A DNA stretch of 64,000 nt from Dactylorhiza incarnata (taxonomy: Eukaryota; Streptophyta; Magnoliopsida; Asparagales; Orchidaceae), in assembly GCA_033032865.1 (NCBI GenBank), contig JAWHQI010000719.1, forward strand, positions 1 to 64,000, read 5' to 3'. Shown in pieces: positions 1 to 10,473 of this stretch. Under the pieces are notes generated by a model. The model had not been told where the DNA came from. It saw only the letters and a list, made by a program, of their open reading frames with translations, and ran no database searches. Each line of letters begins with the position of its first letter. The first letter of the stretch is position 1. Position numbers and translations under genes: made by a program.

Positions 1-2
1 CC

Positions 3-48
<46 letters not shown>
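1..48. repeat. Poly-C homopolymer at window edge
   Basis: An almost pure C tract of about 45 bases opens the window. It is one of many long C or G runs in this sequence. It may continue to the left, and its true length is uncertain. Confidence 0.9.
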
Positions 49-50
<2 letters not shown>

Positions 51-409
51 ATAAAATTATATGTAACATTAAAAGAAATGGTTCTCTTCGGGCTCAAATA
101 TCCAAAGAAGTGGTTCTCTTCGGGCTCAAATCAAATGAATTCTAAGTTGTGCTGCTGCACATTGTTACTTATATTTAGTTTTAAATTTACGAGTAGTTTG
201 ATCTTTTTTTACATTAATTAAAAACACTTCCATTGAAAAAATAGTTTAAAAAAGCTTCATTTTACAATTAAAATTTCAAGGTTTTCATGGTTCAAGCTTC
301 ATTTTAATATAAGGGTTACTATAAGATTAATTTTATTAGTAATAAATATACAATTATATCAAAATCCCTTATTAAATGTAACAATATAGGTATTAGTATA
401 AAAAATTTA
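49..409. other. AT-rich sequence, no gene seen
   Basis: This stretch is AT-rich and has a short direct repeat of a motif containing GGTTCTCTTCGGGCTCAAAT near 80-130. I see no coding signal, RNA gene or transposon terminus in it. Confidence 0.5.
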
Positions 410-815
410 AGGTTTATATAGGAGAAAATTTTGGAACCGTGCTTCATTTCCAAATCTAGAACTGGGTGAAATAACAGTGTGATGCGTGGCGTCTAGACAC
501 GTGGCATTATATCGGAAGGCCACCAATATGTTATGTTATTTTAGCGCAGGTTTCATTGCCGATCTCCTCGGAGATCATTTTGGGTCTCCCGAGAGATCAT
601 TTTGGGTCTCCCGGGAGATCATTTTGGGTCTCCCGGGAGATCATTATGGATCTCCAGGGAGATCATTTCGCTAAAATTTAAAGAAGAAAATTGCAATCCC
701 GCACGCTTTAGACAAAGAAATGGCTGAAATTTCTCGTGCTTTCAAGATTGCGACACATGTCACGTTGTTATTTCACCCGGTTCTAGCCAAAATTTAACTT
801 TATATAGAGCCCTCA
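410..815. repeat. Foldback (MITE-like) element with 22-bp internal repeats
   Basis: The outer parts are imperfect inverted repeats: the left arm carries TAGAACTGGGTGAAATAAC near 466 and the right arm its complement near 768-790, and the outer TATATA and TTTTGG blocks also pair. The middle (about 562-668) holds four to five tandem copies of a 22-bp unit around GATCATTTTGGGTCTCCCGG. This is the layout of a non-autonomous foldback DNA element. I could not define a target-site duplication, so the superfamily is unassigned. Confidence 0.5.
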
Positions 816-837
816 TTGACATGTCATGGTTTACTTG

Positions 838-1005
838 CAACATTACCATACATATCCTGTTTTCATGAAACTCTAATGCACTGTGTACATATCAATATCA
901 TAGCATTTTCAAACATGAAATTCTAATGTACTGTGTACATATCATAGCATTTTCAAACATGAAATTCTAATGTAGTGTCATACTGTGTACATATCATAGC
1001 ATTTT
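838..1005. repeat. Tandem repeat, about 45 bp, three copies
   Basis: Three successive copies of a unit containing CTAATGTACTGTGTACATAT followed by CATAGCATTTTC are visible. The last copy has a small insertion. No coding content is seen. Confidence 0.7.
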
Positions 1006-1572
1006 CTTGGCATCCCTTACAAACCGCATCCTCGCCGCTCTCACTAGCACAAATCGCTGCCATCTCCTCCTCCGCAGTGCCCTCATGATCGCCTCCACAT
1101 CTCCGCCACGAACATTATTGCTCGATATTCGAGTGTCATCTTCCACCTCATCGTCAGTCAATTACACATTAACCATTTTTTCATTGCCACCGTCTCCTCC
1201 TCCGCAGACATCAGACCCTAAATGCTTAGGGTTTATATTAGGGAAAATGAGTGATCTTGTTCATAACACATGATTCAGTGTTTTTTCTAGAAATTAAATC
1301 TCTGTTTGTTTGAGCATTTTTCACTGCTTGGTTTTTCAAAAGACGCAAAAGCTGTTTTTGTAACCTCCGTTCAAGAACACTGATTTATCTTCATCTCTAA
1401 CTTCTCTATCTCTAAACATAATCACCCACCCAAACAGCCCCCAAGCATAAATATTCATGCTAAAACAAAATTGCAAAGATAATGAACCAAGCCGTTATTA
1501 CAAATTGCACATGACGGGCTTAATTATGTACAAAATAGTATTGTAATTGTTGCAAAGGCTGAACTTTTGCTG
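1006..1572. other. 3' flank of the DUF620 gene, no separate gene seen
   Basis: Immediately beyond the stop codon of the minus-strand DUF620 gene the sequence becomes AT-rich and probably contains its 3' UTR. A plus-strand open frame at 1007-1273 has no recognisable domain and no support as a gene. Confidence 0.4.
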
Positions 1573-2055
1573 CTATGAGATGCTCTGCATCGCTTTAGGT
1601 GGGATGAAGAACTCAGCACTCAGCCCTGGGACGTTGAACACAACGTCGTCAATGGTCCATTTCTCCTCCATAATCGTCGAATTCTTATCGCCGGCAGCCC
1701 CGAACCGGTCCAGGTTTACGACCGACCGACCGGAACGGGCGACCATGACGCCGTCGGCCGGCGAATAATCCTTCATCCACGAGCTGATCGTAGTTTTCCA
1801 GAACACGGCTTGGGATCCAGGGGACTGCATTCTCATCAACTGAGAGTCCTCCAGGTGAAGAAGAAGGCCGCTCCGCTCGCCGAAGCAGCCGAGCATCGCA
1901 TGCTGGATGATTTCGACGGTGGCGTCGCTCTGATCTGATAGTCTCGAGTGATCGGCTTCTAATCTGAGAACGAAACATTCTTCTTCATCAATCTGTTTGT
2001 GGCCAACGTGTCGGGCAGAAGAGAAAACTGCGGCTATGGCCGTGGAATCCAGCCC
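1573..2055 (-). CDS. DUF620-family protein, exon 3 (terminal exon)
   Basis: This is the last coding exon of a plant DUF620-family gene. The function of the family is unknown. It encodes 160 residues plus stop, starting GLDS directly after a polypyrimidine-CAG acceptor (AG at 2057-2056). Family hallmarks are clear: a block like EIIQHAMLGCFGERSGLLLHL, the LEDSQLMRMQ stretch, a VFWKTTISS block, GVMVARSGRSVV, and MEEKWTIDDVVFNVPGLS followed by FFIPP near the C-terminus. It joins in phase 0 to exon 2 (20842-21177), which ends RRLLQ. In the family the LQ-GLD sequence is continuous, so the join restores the expected protein. With exon 1 (24973-25164) the product is 336 residues, slightly short for the family. 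No frameshift or stop is seen. Whether it is expressed through the 18.8-kb intron is not known. Confidence 0.85.
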   Translation of the reverse strand, partial: GLDSTAIAAVFSSARHVGHKQIDEEECFVLRLEADHSRLSDQSDATVEIIQHAMLGCFGERSGLLLHLEDSQLMRMQSPGSQAVFWKTTISSWMKDYSPADGVMVARSGRSVVNLDRFGAAGDKNSTIMEEKWTIDDVVFNVPGLSAEFFIPPKAMQSIS

Positions 2056-2422
2056 CTGCACAATGAAATGCATACATGTATTTGACCAGTTCAGAGTGAT
2101 TTTTATTTCTTTGTGGTTTGTGAACGGATTACATGAATTGTGGTTTTTAAACGGAGTGATCGTAAACTGTGGTTTGTGAACGGAGTTTTATTTGAAACAT
2201 TTGGTAATCATGAACGGAAAAAACTGTATAGTTTTGAGAGATTTTTAATCTTCGGGTTAAAGAGGGCTGATGTTAGTGTTTTTGTCTTGGATCAAAGTAG
2301 TGTTTTCTTGTTAAAAAAACAATGAAGATCGTTTGATGCCCTAGTGATGTCAAATATATATGTAGTAGATGGCGAAGAAAGGAGGAACCTTTACATTCGG
2401 TGAAGGAAGCTGAAGCTCTTGA

Positions 2423-2619
2423 GGGTCCCTTTCGTGTGACGTTTTTGCTCCGATGAGTTTGGACAAAAACTTCATCGTCATATACTATATGACCGTCAAA
2501 AAAAAAATTTTATTTTGAACATAAAAGTGGATAGAGTTCCTTAGGTAAGGTCAGGCGTGCATGAACAACGGTTCAAAACTACCGCACTCACGAACGCCAC
2601 CGCCGTGCCAAACGGACCC
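2423..2619. mobile_element. Tourist-like MITE (family 1), 197 bp
   Basis: The element begins GGGTCC and ends GGACCC, with termini related to the GGCTCCGTTTGG ends seen at 43455-43839. The flanking trinucleotides are TGA and TAA, an imperfect 3-bp duplication. Inside it shares the GATGAGTTTGGACAAAAA segment with the copies near 3234 and 22746. The short inverted ends and 3-bp T-A duplication suggest a PIF/Harbinger-related MITE. Confidence 0.6.
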
Positions 2620-3230
2620 TAAGCACTTAATGGTGGTGGAGGGAAGAGGTATTATGTTGAAAATGGATCGAGAACGAAATGATCTCTATGACTCTATCTA
2701 AATAACATAAGAAGATGGTGAGTGCTATTGAAAGATATTCAATAGCATTCTGAAAGCGTTACAATTTGATGCCCGGGTAAGATGAAAGTAGGGATGTTGT
2801 GCTCGCAAGATCCCAAGATAAAGATGAAAGTAAGATGAATGCACACACGAATATTCGGAAAAGTTTGGATTTTGCAGGCTATGGTTTGCAACGAGGATGG
2901 AGCTCCGAGGGCGGCATATGGGTTCATCGTGCTGATAAAGCTAACAAAACATATAGTAATGTTTATCACCCGGGGGTAGGGGTTGTTGGACAATGCTGTG
3001 CTCTTATGATTTTCTTTTTTCATGAGACTGTGAAGTCCTTTTCACTCTTAGAATAAAATTGAGAGTGTTGAAAACATATTCCAAAATAAAAAAAAAAAAC
3101 TCGTGTGGTAAAAATGGAAAGAAAATTAAATGATTTTATATTTGAAATCGGTGGGGATGACATATTCGAACATAAGATGAAAATAGTTACACACAGGTAC
3201 GCATGCACAATAATAAAAAAAACATAAATT
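2620..3230. other. Unique intron sequence, nothing recognised
   Basis: Mixed-composition sequence between two MITE copies inside DUF620 intron 2. Short open frames occur on both strands, but none carries a recognisable domain. Confidence 0.4.
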
Positions 3231-3233
3231 AAG

Positions 3234-3312
3234 GCTCCGTTTTGCACACTGTATTTGCTTCGGTGAGTTTGGACAAAAATGCATGTCATCCTCATAAAAT
3301 GTATGTTTGGCC
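3234..3312. mobile_element. Tourist-like MITE (family 1), 5' fragment
   Basis: It starts with GGCTCCG after the trinucleotide TAA and contains the family segment GTGAGTTTGGACAAAAA. It stops where the G-rich LTR array begins, so the 3' half is missing. The break coincides with the truncated outer end of retroelement B, suggesting one deletion removed both. Confidence 0.6.
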
Positions 3313-3604
3313 GCCCCTCCCCTCTCCGCCTTCCGCTGGGCGAGGGGGGGGGGGGGGGGCGAGCCGCCCCTCCCCTCTCCTCCTTCTGCTGGGCGAGAGG
3401 GGGGGGGGGGGGAGCCGCCCCTCCCCTCTCTGCCTTCCGCTGGGCGAGGGGGGGGGGGGGGGGGGGGGGGGGGGGCGAGCCGCCCCTCCCCTCTCCGCCT
3501 TCCGCTGCGCGAGAGGGGGGGCGAGCCGCCCCTCCCCTCTCCGCCTTCCGCTGGGCGAGAGGGGGGGCGAGCCGCCCCTCCCCTCTCCGCCTTCTGCTGG
3601 GCGA

Positions 3605-3636
<32 letters not shown>

Positions 3637-3795
3637 GAGCCGCCCCTCCCCTCTCCGCCTTCTGCTGGGCGAGAGGGGGGGGGGGGGGGGGGGGGGGGGC
3701 GAGCCGCCCCACCCCTCTCCGGGATCATACCGAGAAATGGTGTTCCGAAATACTTCTTGTCTCGAGAACCTACTCGGCGAATACAGGGTTGTACA
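3313..3795 (-). mobile_element. 3' LTR fragment of element B with G-tract minisatellite
   Basis: About nine copies of a unit CGAGCCGCCCCTCCCCTCTC-CGCCTTC(C/T)GCTGGGCGAGA are separated by variable poly-G tracts. After the array a 75-bp tail ending GGGTTGTACA is nearly the same as the tail at 18768-18843. The sequence after 3795 (CAATCCCCGCTCTTTT) reads on the minus strand as a purine-rich tract next to the LTR, as expected for a polypurine tract. A similar sequence follows the left LTR of element A. I read this as the truncated 3' LTR of element B, whose 5' LTR is 17305-18843. Confidence 0.65.
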
Positions 3796-3927
3796 CAATC
3801 CCCGCTCTTTTCGAGCGAGGTACACGCTCGGAAAGAAACGTCCAACCCTGCATATTCGGCGAGTGTCGCTGGGAATCCGGCTAACGGTGCTATCTCGGAA
3901 ATAACATAAAGACTCTCCGAGAGTTCC
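3796..3927 (-). mobile_element. Element B internal 3' end with polypurine tract
   Basis: This 132-bp piece is the stretch next to the 3' LTR of element B. It resembles the sequence just inside the left LTR of element A (7780-7860), including a CTCGGAAAGAA block. It is cut by the solo LTR at 3928. Removing that LTR joins it to 6703. Confidence 0.5.
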
Positions 3928-6697
3928 TGTAACGCCCATGATTTTCGTTAATTATTTTACGTACCCTCTGTGACGTAATTTTGGCGTAAGGACGTTATGT
4001 CAGCTCGTCTGGTAGTGTTTCGAGTTTTAGCTTAGTTAAAGCTTGTGATTTAGGTCAAGCGTGCGAGATTTCGCGTCGTTTCGAGTTAAAGTGAAGATTT
4101 TGAGTGGATATCAAGATTTTAGCTTCGGAAGGCTTTATCCGGAGTTTGGCTCGTCGGAATTGAATTCTGACTCCGCCGTTGGATTCGTAGCGCCGTTTTT
4201 CAGTTAAGGCGCGAATTTCGTAGAAATCCGAGGTAATCTGGTCGCCCTCGCAGTTTAAGTAAATAAGGGAATTAATTAATTAATTAAATATTAAATTATG
4301 TTTTCATATAAATACCTAAAACATCTCCTCCTATTCATCTTCCTTTTCCTCGATCAAAATCAACCGCCGAGGGTTAGGGCGAGAGAGGAGCTTTGGAGAG
4401 CTTCCGGCCGGTGATTTCTAGGGCTGTAGTGGTCGGAATCGGGATTGGTTTGAAGATTTGGAAAGCTCTCGGCGAGATCTTCGTTCTAGCGGTAAGCTTT
4501 TCTCGTTTCGTAGAGTTTTGGGAGATTTGGCGGTAACCTAACTCTTCCTTTTGGTCCGAATCGTTCCAGGATTTCGTGCTTGAGTGTTTCCTTAGCCTTC
4601 GGAGCGGAGGATCTCGAGTTTTGCAAGGTTAAGGCAAGTGGCTTCCTCCTCCTTCTCTTTCTTTTCTTGAAGCATTGTTTCGCTCGTGTCGATTTCATGT
4701 CGCTCGGTTTAACTTAAGTTTTGGAGTGTTGATATAAGCTTCCTTGATTGTTCTTCCTTTGCTATGAATCGGGTAGTTGTTCCCTGGAGAAAACCGGGAT
4801 AGATAAAATCCTCGTTCCCTTACTGAATCTAGAGTTTTCTTCTGATTTCTCGAGAGATTTCCCTTGTCTCGAGAAATTAACCTCCTATGTCTCAAGATAT
4901 CAACTTGAACCTTGCCTTCAAATCTCGAGAAATAAGCCTGAGCCCTGTCCTGGTCTCGAGAAATTCCTTATGTCTCGAGAGATCCCTTCTGATGTCTCGA
5001 GATTTCCCCTTTCATGTCTCGAGAGATCCCTTCTGATGTCTCGAGATTTCCCCTTCATGTCTCGAGAGATCCCTTCTGATGTCTCGAGATTTCCCTTTCA
5101 TGTCTCGAGAGATCCCTTCTGATGTCTCGAGATTTCCCCTTCATATCTCGAGAGATCCCTTTCGAGTCTCGAGAGTTTGCCTATTACTCGAAAATTCAAC
5201 CTTCTATCTCCCGAGAAGTCCTTTGTAGTTCTCGGGAAGTCCTCAATTTGATGTGATTTTTGTATAGAACCACCGCCAGGGGCGCTGCCCCTTGGACCCC
5301 GTTAGGGGCTCTGCCCCTAAGACCCCGCCAGGGGCGCGGCCCCTTGGAACCCCGCCCGGAACGCTTGTGTTTTCGTTGAGTTTTTGTGTTAGGAGCTCGT
5401 GACCCCTCGGGTGTACTTGGATGATTGCCAGTGACCCTTCGGTGCTCCTGATCTTGAATCTCTCTTGCTTGTATCCCTTTTTACTCATTGTGGATCTGTT
5501 AACGTTTGAGTTTACTCTTATGATTTATCTTGATCGGTGTGTACCTTGCATCGACCCTATTTCTTAGGGCCTTCAAGTGTTTATCCTTTCGGGTAGCGTC
5601 CCGTGTTTAATTAAAATTTAAGTAATAAGAACTACTGTCTTTAGCCCTTCACAGTAGTTGTGTTTGGGGGACAGGGGGGGGGGGGGGAATGTTATAGCCT
5701 TGCACGGTAGTCGTGTTTGGGTGGTTGGGTCTAGTGGTACCCCCACCTGCTTTTGGGCTTGGGGTAGCGGAGGTAGTTAACCGCTCCCGTATAATTTGAG
5801 CTGATCAGTCTCTTTAATTGATGAAACTAAATAAATGAACATGTTTGTTCCTCTTTTGGTATTTAGTGCACTTAATGCTTGTTGATTCTTTGTTTAGAGC
5901 TCTCTTTCGGTAAATTTGGCTTGGGTTGGTACCCCTTATGCCTTGCTTGTTTTTCTGCTAGTTTTCTGCCACTTGTAATTCCTTGGTGAGGCGTTCTTTG
6001 TTTTATTGAATGCCTCAGGTTCAGAGCCGTAGCGGCTAGTGGTGTAGCCTGAAGTTCAGAGTTTTAGTAGCTGTTCACCCCGCTGCTGCGAGGTAGTTGT
6101 TTTAGTTACTTCTTGTGCTCAGACATACTAGTTGATGCCAATGGGTTAGTGTCATGTTGTTGACGCCCATTATGCCCCTTTTTATACTTTATAGATTATT
6201 TGCCAGATTATGCCACTACTTTTAGATCTTGTGTATCTTACCCTCTGGGAATGATTTATGCTAGGTGCACTATAGTTATAAAATGTTTTTTCTTCATCCT
6301 CATTGCATTCTTTCTAACTGAAACCATTGCTTTAAAGTCGCCTAAAGGTATTTTCTACTCTTACAGTACGCCTAGTTATGTGCATATCATTTACCTCATG
6401 CTCCGTCGTTTGCATACATGTAGGACTTTAAGTAAATTAAATCAAGTACTTTCCGCTGCAATTATATATACTTTCTCGGTGGACTAGTTGATCCACGAAC
6501 TGAGAGACATAGTTCTTATCTCAAAACCCCTGATAAATGATTTCAAATGATGACTTATCATTTAATCAAGTTTGTTTAGTTAAGTAATAGGTTCCCGCCT
6601 GAGCGTCTACAGTTGTCTCCTGTATGACGTGGCATCATGACGTGTATTTTCTCTTACTCTGATATTCTTAAATTCGGAGAAAATGCGGGTTGTGACA
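3928..6697 (+). mobile_element. Solo LTR, 2.77 kb, TSD GTTCC
   Basis: The element starts TGTAACGCCC and ends GGGTTGTGACA. It is flanked on both sides by GTTCC (3923-3927 and 6698-6702), a perfect 5-bp target duplication. No internal coding sequence is present, so it is a recombined solo LTR. The length and the TGTAAC...GTGACA ends resemble chromovirus LTRs of the Tekay/Del type (family knowledge, not searched). A TATAAATA near 4297 fits plus orientation. About 4960-5190 holds tandem copies of a unit around GTCTCGAGAGATCCCTTCTG. A GGGGC-rich triplicate lies at 5268-5365. Confidence 0.85.
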
Positions 6698-6702
6698 GTT
6701 CC

Positions 6703-6945
6703 TCCAACCCTGCCGGCTAGCGAGAGTCCAGCTAGCGATACCACGTTGGGAAAAAACATACAGCCACCCTGAGTGGTCTTCCAACCCTGCCGGCTAGCGA
6801 GACCACCTCGGGAGAAAAACATATAGCCACCCCGAGTGGTATTCCAACCTCGCCGGCTAGCGAGAGCCCGGCTAGCGAGACCACCTCGGGAGAAAAACAT
6901 ACAGCCACCCCGAGTGGTCTTCCAACCCCGCCGACTAGCGAGAGC
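6703..6945. repeat. Tandem repeat of 63/78 bp inside element B
   Basis: Four units carrying CCAACCCTGCCGGCTAGCGAG, a GGGAGAAAAACATA block and CAGCCACCCCGAGTGGT follow each other. They differ by presence or absence of a 15-bp AGCCCGGCTAGCGAG insert. The last unit runs directly into the 97-bp satellite and shares its AGCGGAATCGATCT core, which suggests how the satellite began. Confidence 0.75.
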
Positions 6946-7075
6946 CCGGCTAGCGGAATCGATCTGAGGCATTCCAGCACCAATACTTATCACTTTGCCA
7001 GCCTCTCTAGAGATCAACCTAAAACCCCCTGTCTAGTGAGAGCCCGGGAGCGGAATCGATCTGGGGCATTCCAGT
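6946..7075. repeat. 97-bp satellite, left part (1.3 monomers)
   Basis: This is the same monomer as the array at 13714-16084: a GGGGCATTCCAGCACCAATA segment, a TTGCCAGCCTCTCCAGAGAT segment and a CGTCTAGTGAGAGCCCGGGA segment. It ends at CCAGT (7071-7075), the left target duplication of element A. Array and piece were therefore one tract before A inserted. Confidence 0.85.
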
Positions 7076-7779
7076 TGTTGACGCCAGGAAAATCCTGACC
7101 TCAAGATTCGGATCAATGCAGCCCGAGGTTACTGATCATGCGGTCCAACTTCACGACTCTGATAGCTAAAATAGGAGAGAGAAAATGACTAAGCACACCC
7201 CAGGTGCTCCAGCAGGGAGGTCCCACCACGTACCCGGAAGTTTGGGAGAAACTTCCCCTCCGCAACCAAAAGCTGGGCGAGGTACTAGACGGGCATGGAT
7301 TTGGCGAGTATCCAACTTGGGGGGACCTCGACCACTTCCAAAAGTGCCATTTCTAGTACCCCTGGGGGTCTATTTATAGAGAAATCCTAGGGGGGGGGGG
7401 GGGGTACAGGCGAGTATACTGCCTCTGCTCGCGAGTTACAAGGGCTACTCGCCCATACTCGCGCGATACTCGCCCATACTCGCGAGATACTCGCCCATAC
7501 TCGCGAGATACTCGCCCAAGCTCGCCTCTGCTCATCCCTTGCTCGCCATACTCGCCCCTTGCTCGCCATACTCGCCCCTTGCTCGCCATACTCGCCTCTT
7601 GCTCGCCCAGCTCGCCTAGTGCTCGCCATACTCGCCTCTTGCTCGCCCAGCTCGCCTATTGCTCCTGCTGGCTGAGTTGCCTTGTGTCTTGGACTGCCGG
7701 CTCCTGTGCTGACCCTATGACCTTGACTTCAACCTACGTGGCTTTGAATGGGCCTACCTCGGAGAATGAGGGTTGTACA
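7076..7779 (-). mobile_element. 3' LTR of non-autonomous LTR element A
   Basis: This 704-bp repeat begins TGTTGACGCC and ends GGGTTGTACA in plus orientation. It is a direct repeat of 13072-13713. On the minus strand a TATAAATAG lies at about 7380, so the element reads right to left. The U3 portion contains a run of short repeats with the word ACTCGC and a poly-G tract. The two LTRs have diverged visibly in sequence and repeat number, so this insertion is not very recent. Confidence 0.85.
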
Positions 7780-7861
7780 CAATCCCCGCTCTTTGCGAGT
7801 AACGTAGTTGCTCGGAAAGAATCATCCAACCCTTATTCGACGAGTTGTCTTTCTGGCGAGA

Positions 7862-10473
7862 AAAGGTCGACACCTCACAGGAGCCGAGCTCAACAGGAGG
7901 CGGATACAAGGTCGACACCTTCTAGGAGCCGAGCTCAACTAGAGGCGGAAAGAAGGTCGACACCTTCTAGGATCCGAGCTCAACTAGAGGTGGAGAGAAG
8001 GTCGACACCTTCTAGGAGCCGAGCTCAACTAGAGGTGGAGAGAAGGTCGACACCTCGCAGGAGCCGAGCTCAACTGGAAGCGGATACAAGGTCGACACCT
8101 TCTAGGAGCCGAGCTCAACTAGAGGCGGAGAGAAGGTCGACACCTTCTAGGAGCCGAGCTCAACTAGAGGTGAAGAGAAGGTCGACACCTTCCAGGAGCC
8201 GAGCTCAACTAGAGGTGAAGAGAAGGTCGACACCTCGCAGGAGCCGAGCTCAACTGGAAGCGGATACAAGGTCGACACCTTCTAGGAGCCGAGCTCAACT
8301 AGAGGTGGAGAGAAGGTCGACACCTCGCAGGAGCCGAGCTCAACTGGAAGCGGATACAAGGTCGACACCTTCTAGGAGCCGAGCTCAACTAGAGGCGGAG
8401 AGAAGGTCGACACCTTCTAGGAGCCGAGCTCAACTAGAGGTGAAGAGAAGGTCGACACCTCGCAGGAGCCGAGCTCAACTGGAAGCGGATACAAGGTCGA
8501 CACCTTCTAGGAGCCGAGCTCAACTAGAGGCGGAGAGAAGGTCGACACCTTCTAGGAGCCGAGCTCAACTAGAGGTGAAGAGAAGGTCGACACCTCGCAG
8601 GAGCCGAGCTCAACTGGAAGCGAATACAAGGTCGACACCTTCTAGGAGCCGAGCTCAACTAGAGGCGGAGAGAAGGTCGACACCTTCTAGGAGCCGTGCT
8701 CAACTAGAGGTGGAGAGAAGGTCGACACCTTCTAGGAGCCGAGCTCAACTAGAGGTGGAGAGAAGGTCGACACCTCGCAGGAGACGAGCTCAACTGGAAG
8801 CGGATACAAGGTCGACACCTTCTAGGAGCCGAGCTCAACTAGAGGCGGAGAGAAGGTCGACACCTTCTAGGAGCCGAGCTCAACTAGAGGTGAAGAGAAG
8901 GTCGACACCTCGCAGGAGCCGAGCTCAACTGGAAGCGGATACAAGGTCGACACCTTCTAGGAGCCGAGCTCAACTAGAGGCGGAGAGAAGGTCGACACCT
9001 TCTAGGAGTCGAGCTCAACTAGAGGTGAAGAGAAGGTCGACACCTCGCAGGAGCCGAGCTCAACTGGAAGCGGATACAAGGTCGACACCTTCTAGGAGCC
9101 GAGCTCAACTAGAGGCGGAGAGAAGGTCGACACCTTCTAGGAGCCATGCTCAACTAGAGGTGGAGAGAAGGTCGACACCTTCTAGGAGCCGAGCTCAACT
9201 AGAGGTGGAGAGAAGGTCGACACCTCGCAGGAGCCGAGCTCAACTGGAAGCGGATACAAGGTCGACACCTTCTAGGAGCCGAGCTCAACTAGAGGTGAAG
9301 AGAAGGTCGACACCTTCTAGGAGCCGAGCTCAACTAGAGGTGAAGAGAAGGTCGACACCTCGCAGGAGTCGAGCTCAACTGGAAGCGGATACAAGGTCGA
9401 CACCTTCTAGGAGCCGAGCTCAACTAGAGGTGGAGAGAAGGTCGACACCTCGCAGGAGCCGAGCTCAACTGGAAGCGGATACAAGGTCGACACCTTCTAG
9501 GAGCCGAGCTCAACTAGAGGCGGAGAGAAGATCGACACCTTCTAGGAGCCGAGCTCAACTAGAGGTGAAGAGAAGGTCGACACCTCGTAGGAGCCGAGCT
9601 CAACTGGAAGCGGATACAAGGTCGACACCTTCTAGGAGCCGAGCTCAACTAGAGGCGGAGAGAAGGTCGACATCTTCTAGGAGCCGAGCTCAACCAGAGG
9701 TGAAGAGAAGGTCGACACCTCGCAGGAGCCGAGCTCAACTGGAAGCGGATACAAGGTCGACACCTTCTAGGAGCCGAGCTCAACTAGAGGCGGAGAGAAG
9801 GTCGACACCTTCTAGGAGCCGTGCTCAACTAGAGGTGGAGAGAAGGTCGACACCTTCTAGGAGCCGAGCTCAACTAGAGGTGGAGAGAAGGTCGACACCT
9901 CGCAGGAGCCGAGCTCAACTGGAAGCGAATACAAGGTCGACACCTTCTAGGAGCCGAGCTCAACTAGAGGCGGAGAGAAGGTCGACACCTTCTAGGAGCC
10001 GAGCTCAACTAGAGGTGAAGAGAAGGTCGACACCTCGCAGGAGCCGAGCTCAACTGGAAGCGAATACAAGGTCGACACCTTCTAGGAGCCGAGCTCAACT
10101 AGAGGCGGAGAGAAGGTCGACACCTTCTAGGAGCCGAGCTCAACTAGAGGTGAAGAGAAGGTCGACACCTCGCAGGAGCCGAGCTCAACTGGAAGCGGAT
10201 ACAAGGTCGACACCTTCTAGGAGCCGAGCTCAACTAGAGGCGGAGAGAAGGTCGACACCTTCTAGGAGCCGTGCTCAACTAGAGGTGGAGAGAAGGTCGA
10301 CACCTTCTAGGATCCGAGCTCAACTAGAGGTGGAGAGAAGGTCGACACCTCGCAGGAGCCGAGCTCAACTGGAAGCGGATACAAGGTCGACACCTTCTAG
10401 GAGCCGAGCTCAACTAGAGGTGGAGAGAAGGTCGACACCTTCTAGGAGCCCAGCTCAACTAGAGGTGGAGAGA
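7862..10473. repeat. 45-bp minisatellite, about 58 copies, higher-order structure
   Basis: The unit is 45 bp, with AGGTCGACACC, a TCTAGGAGCCGAGCTCAACT core and a variable end (GGCGGAGAGA, GGTGAAGAGA, GGAAGCGGATACA). Units are arranged mostly as a three-unit, 135-bp higher-order repeat (CGCAG type, then two TCTAG types), with 90- and 180-bp variants. Because 45 is divisible by three, one frame stays open for 978 codons (7579-10515). I treat this as a by-product of the array rather than a gene. The array lies next to the 3' LTR within element A. Confidence 0.9.

Noticed and set aside
1007..1273. 88-codon plus-strand frame, serine/threonine-rich
   Set aside because: No recognisable domain, downstream of the DUF620 stop on the other strand, no promoter signals seen.
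3020..3939. Several overlapping proline-, glycine- and arginine-rich frames on both strands
   Set aside because: They are translations of the G-run minisatellite in an LTR. All six frames give similar low-complexity products.
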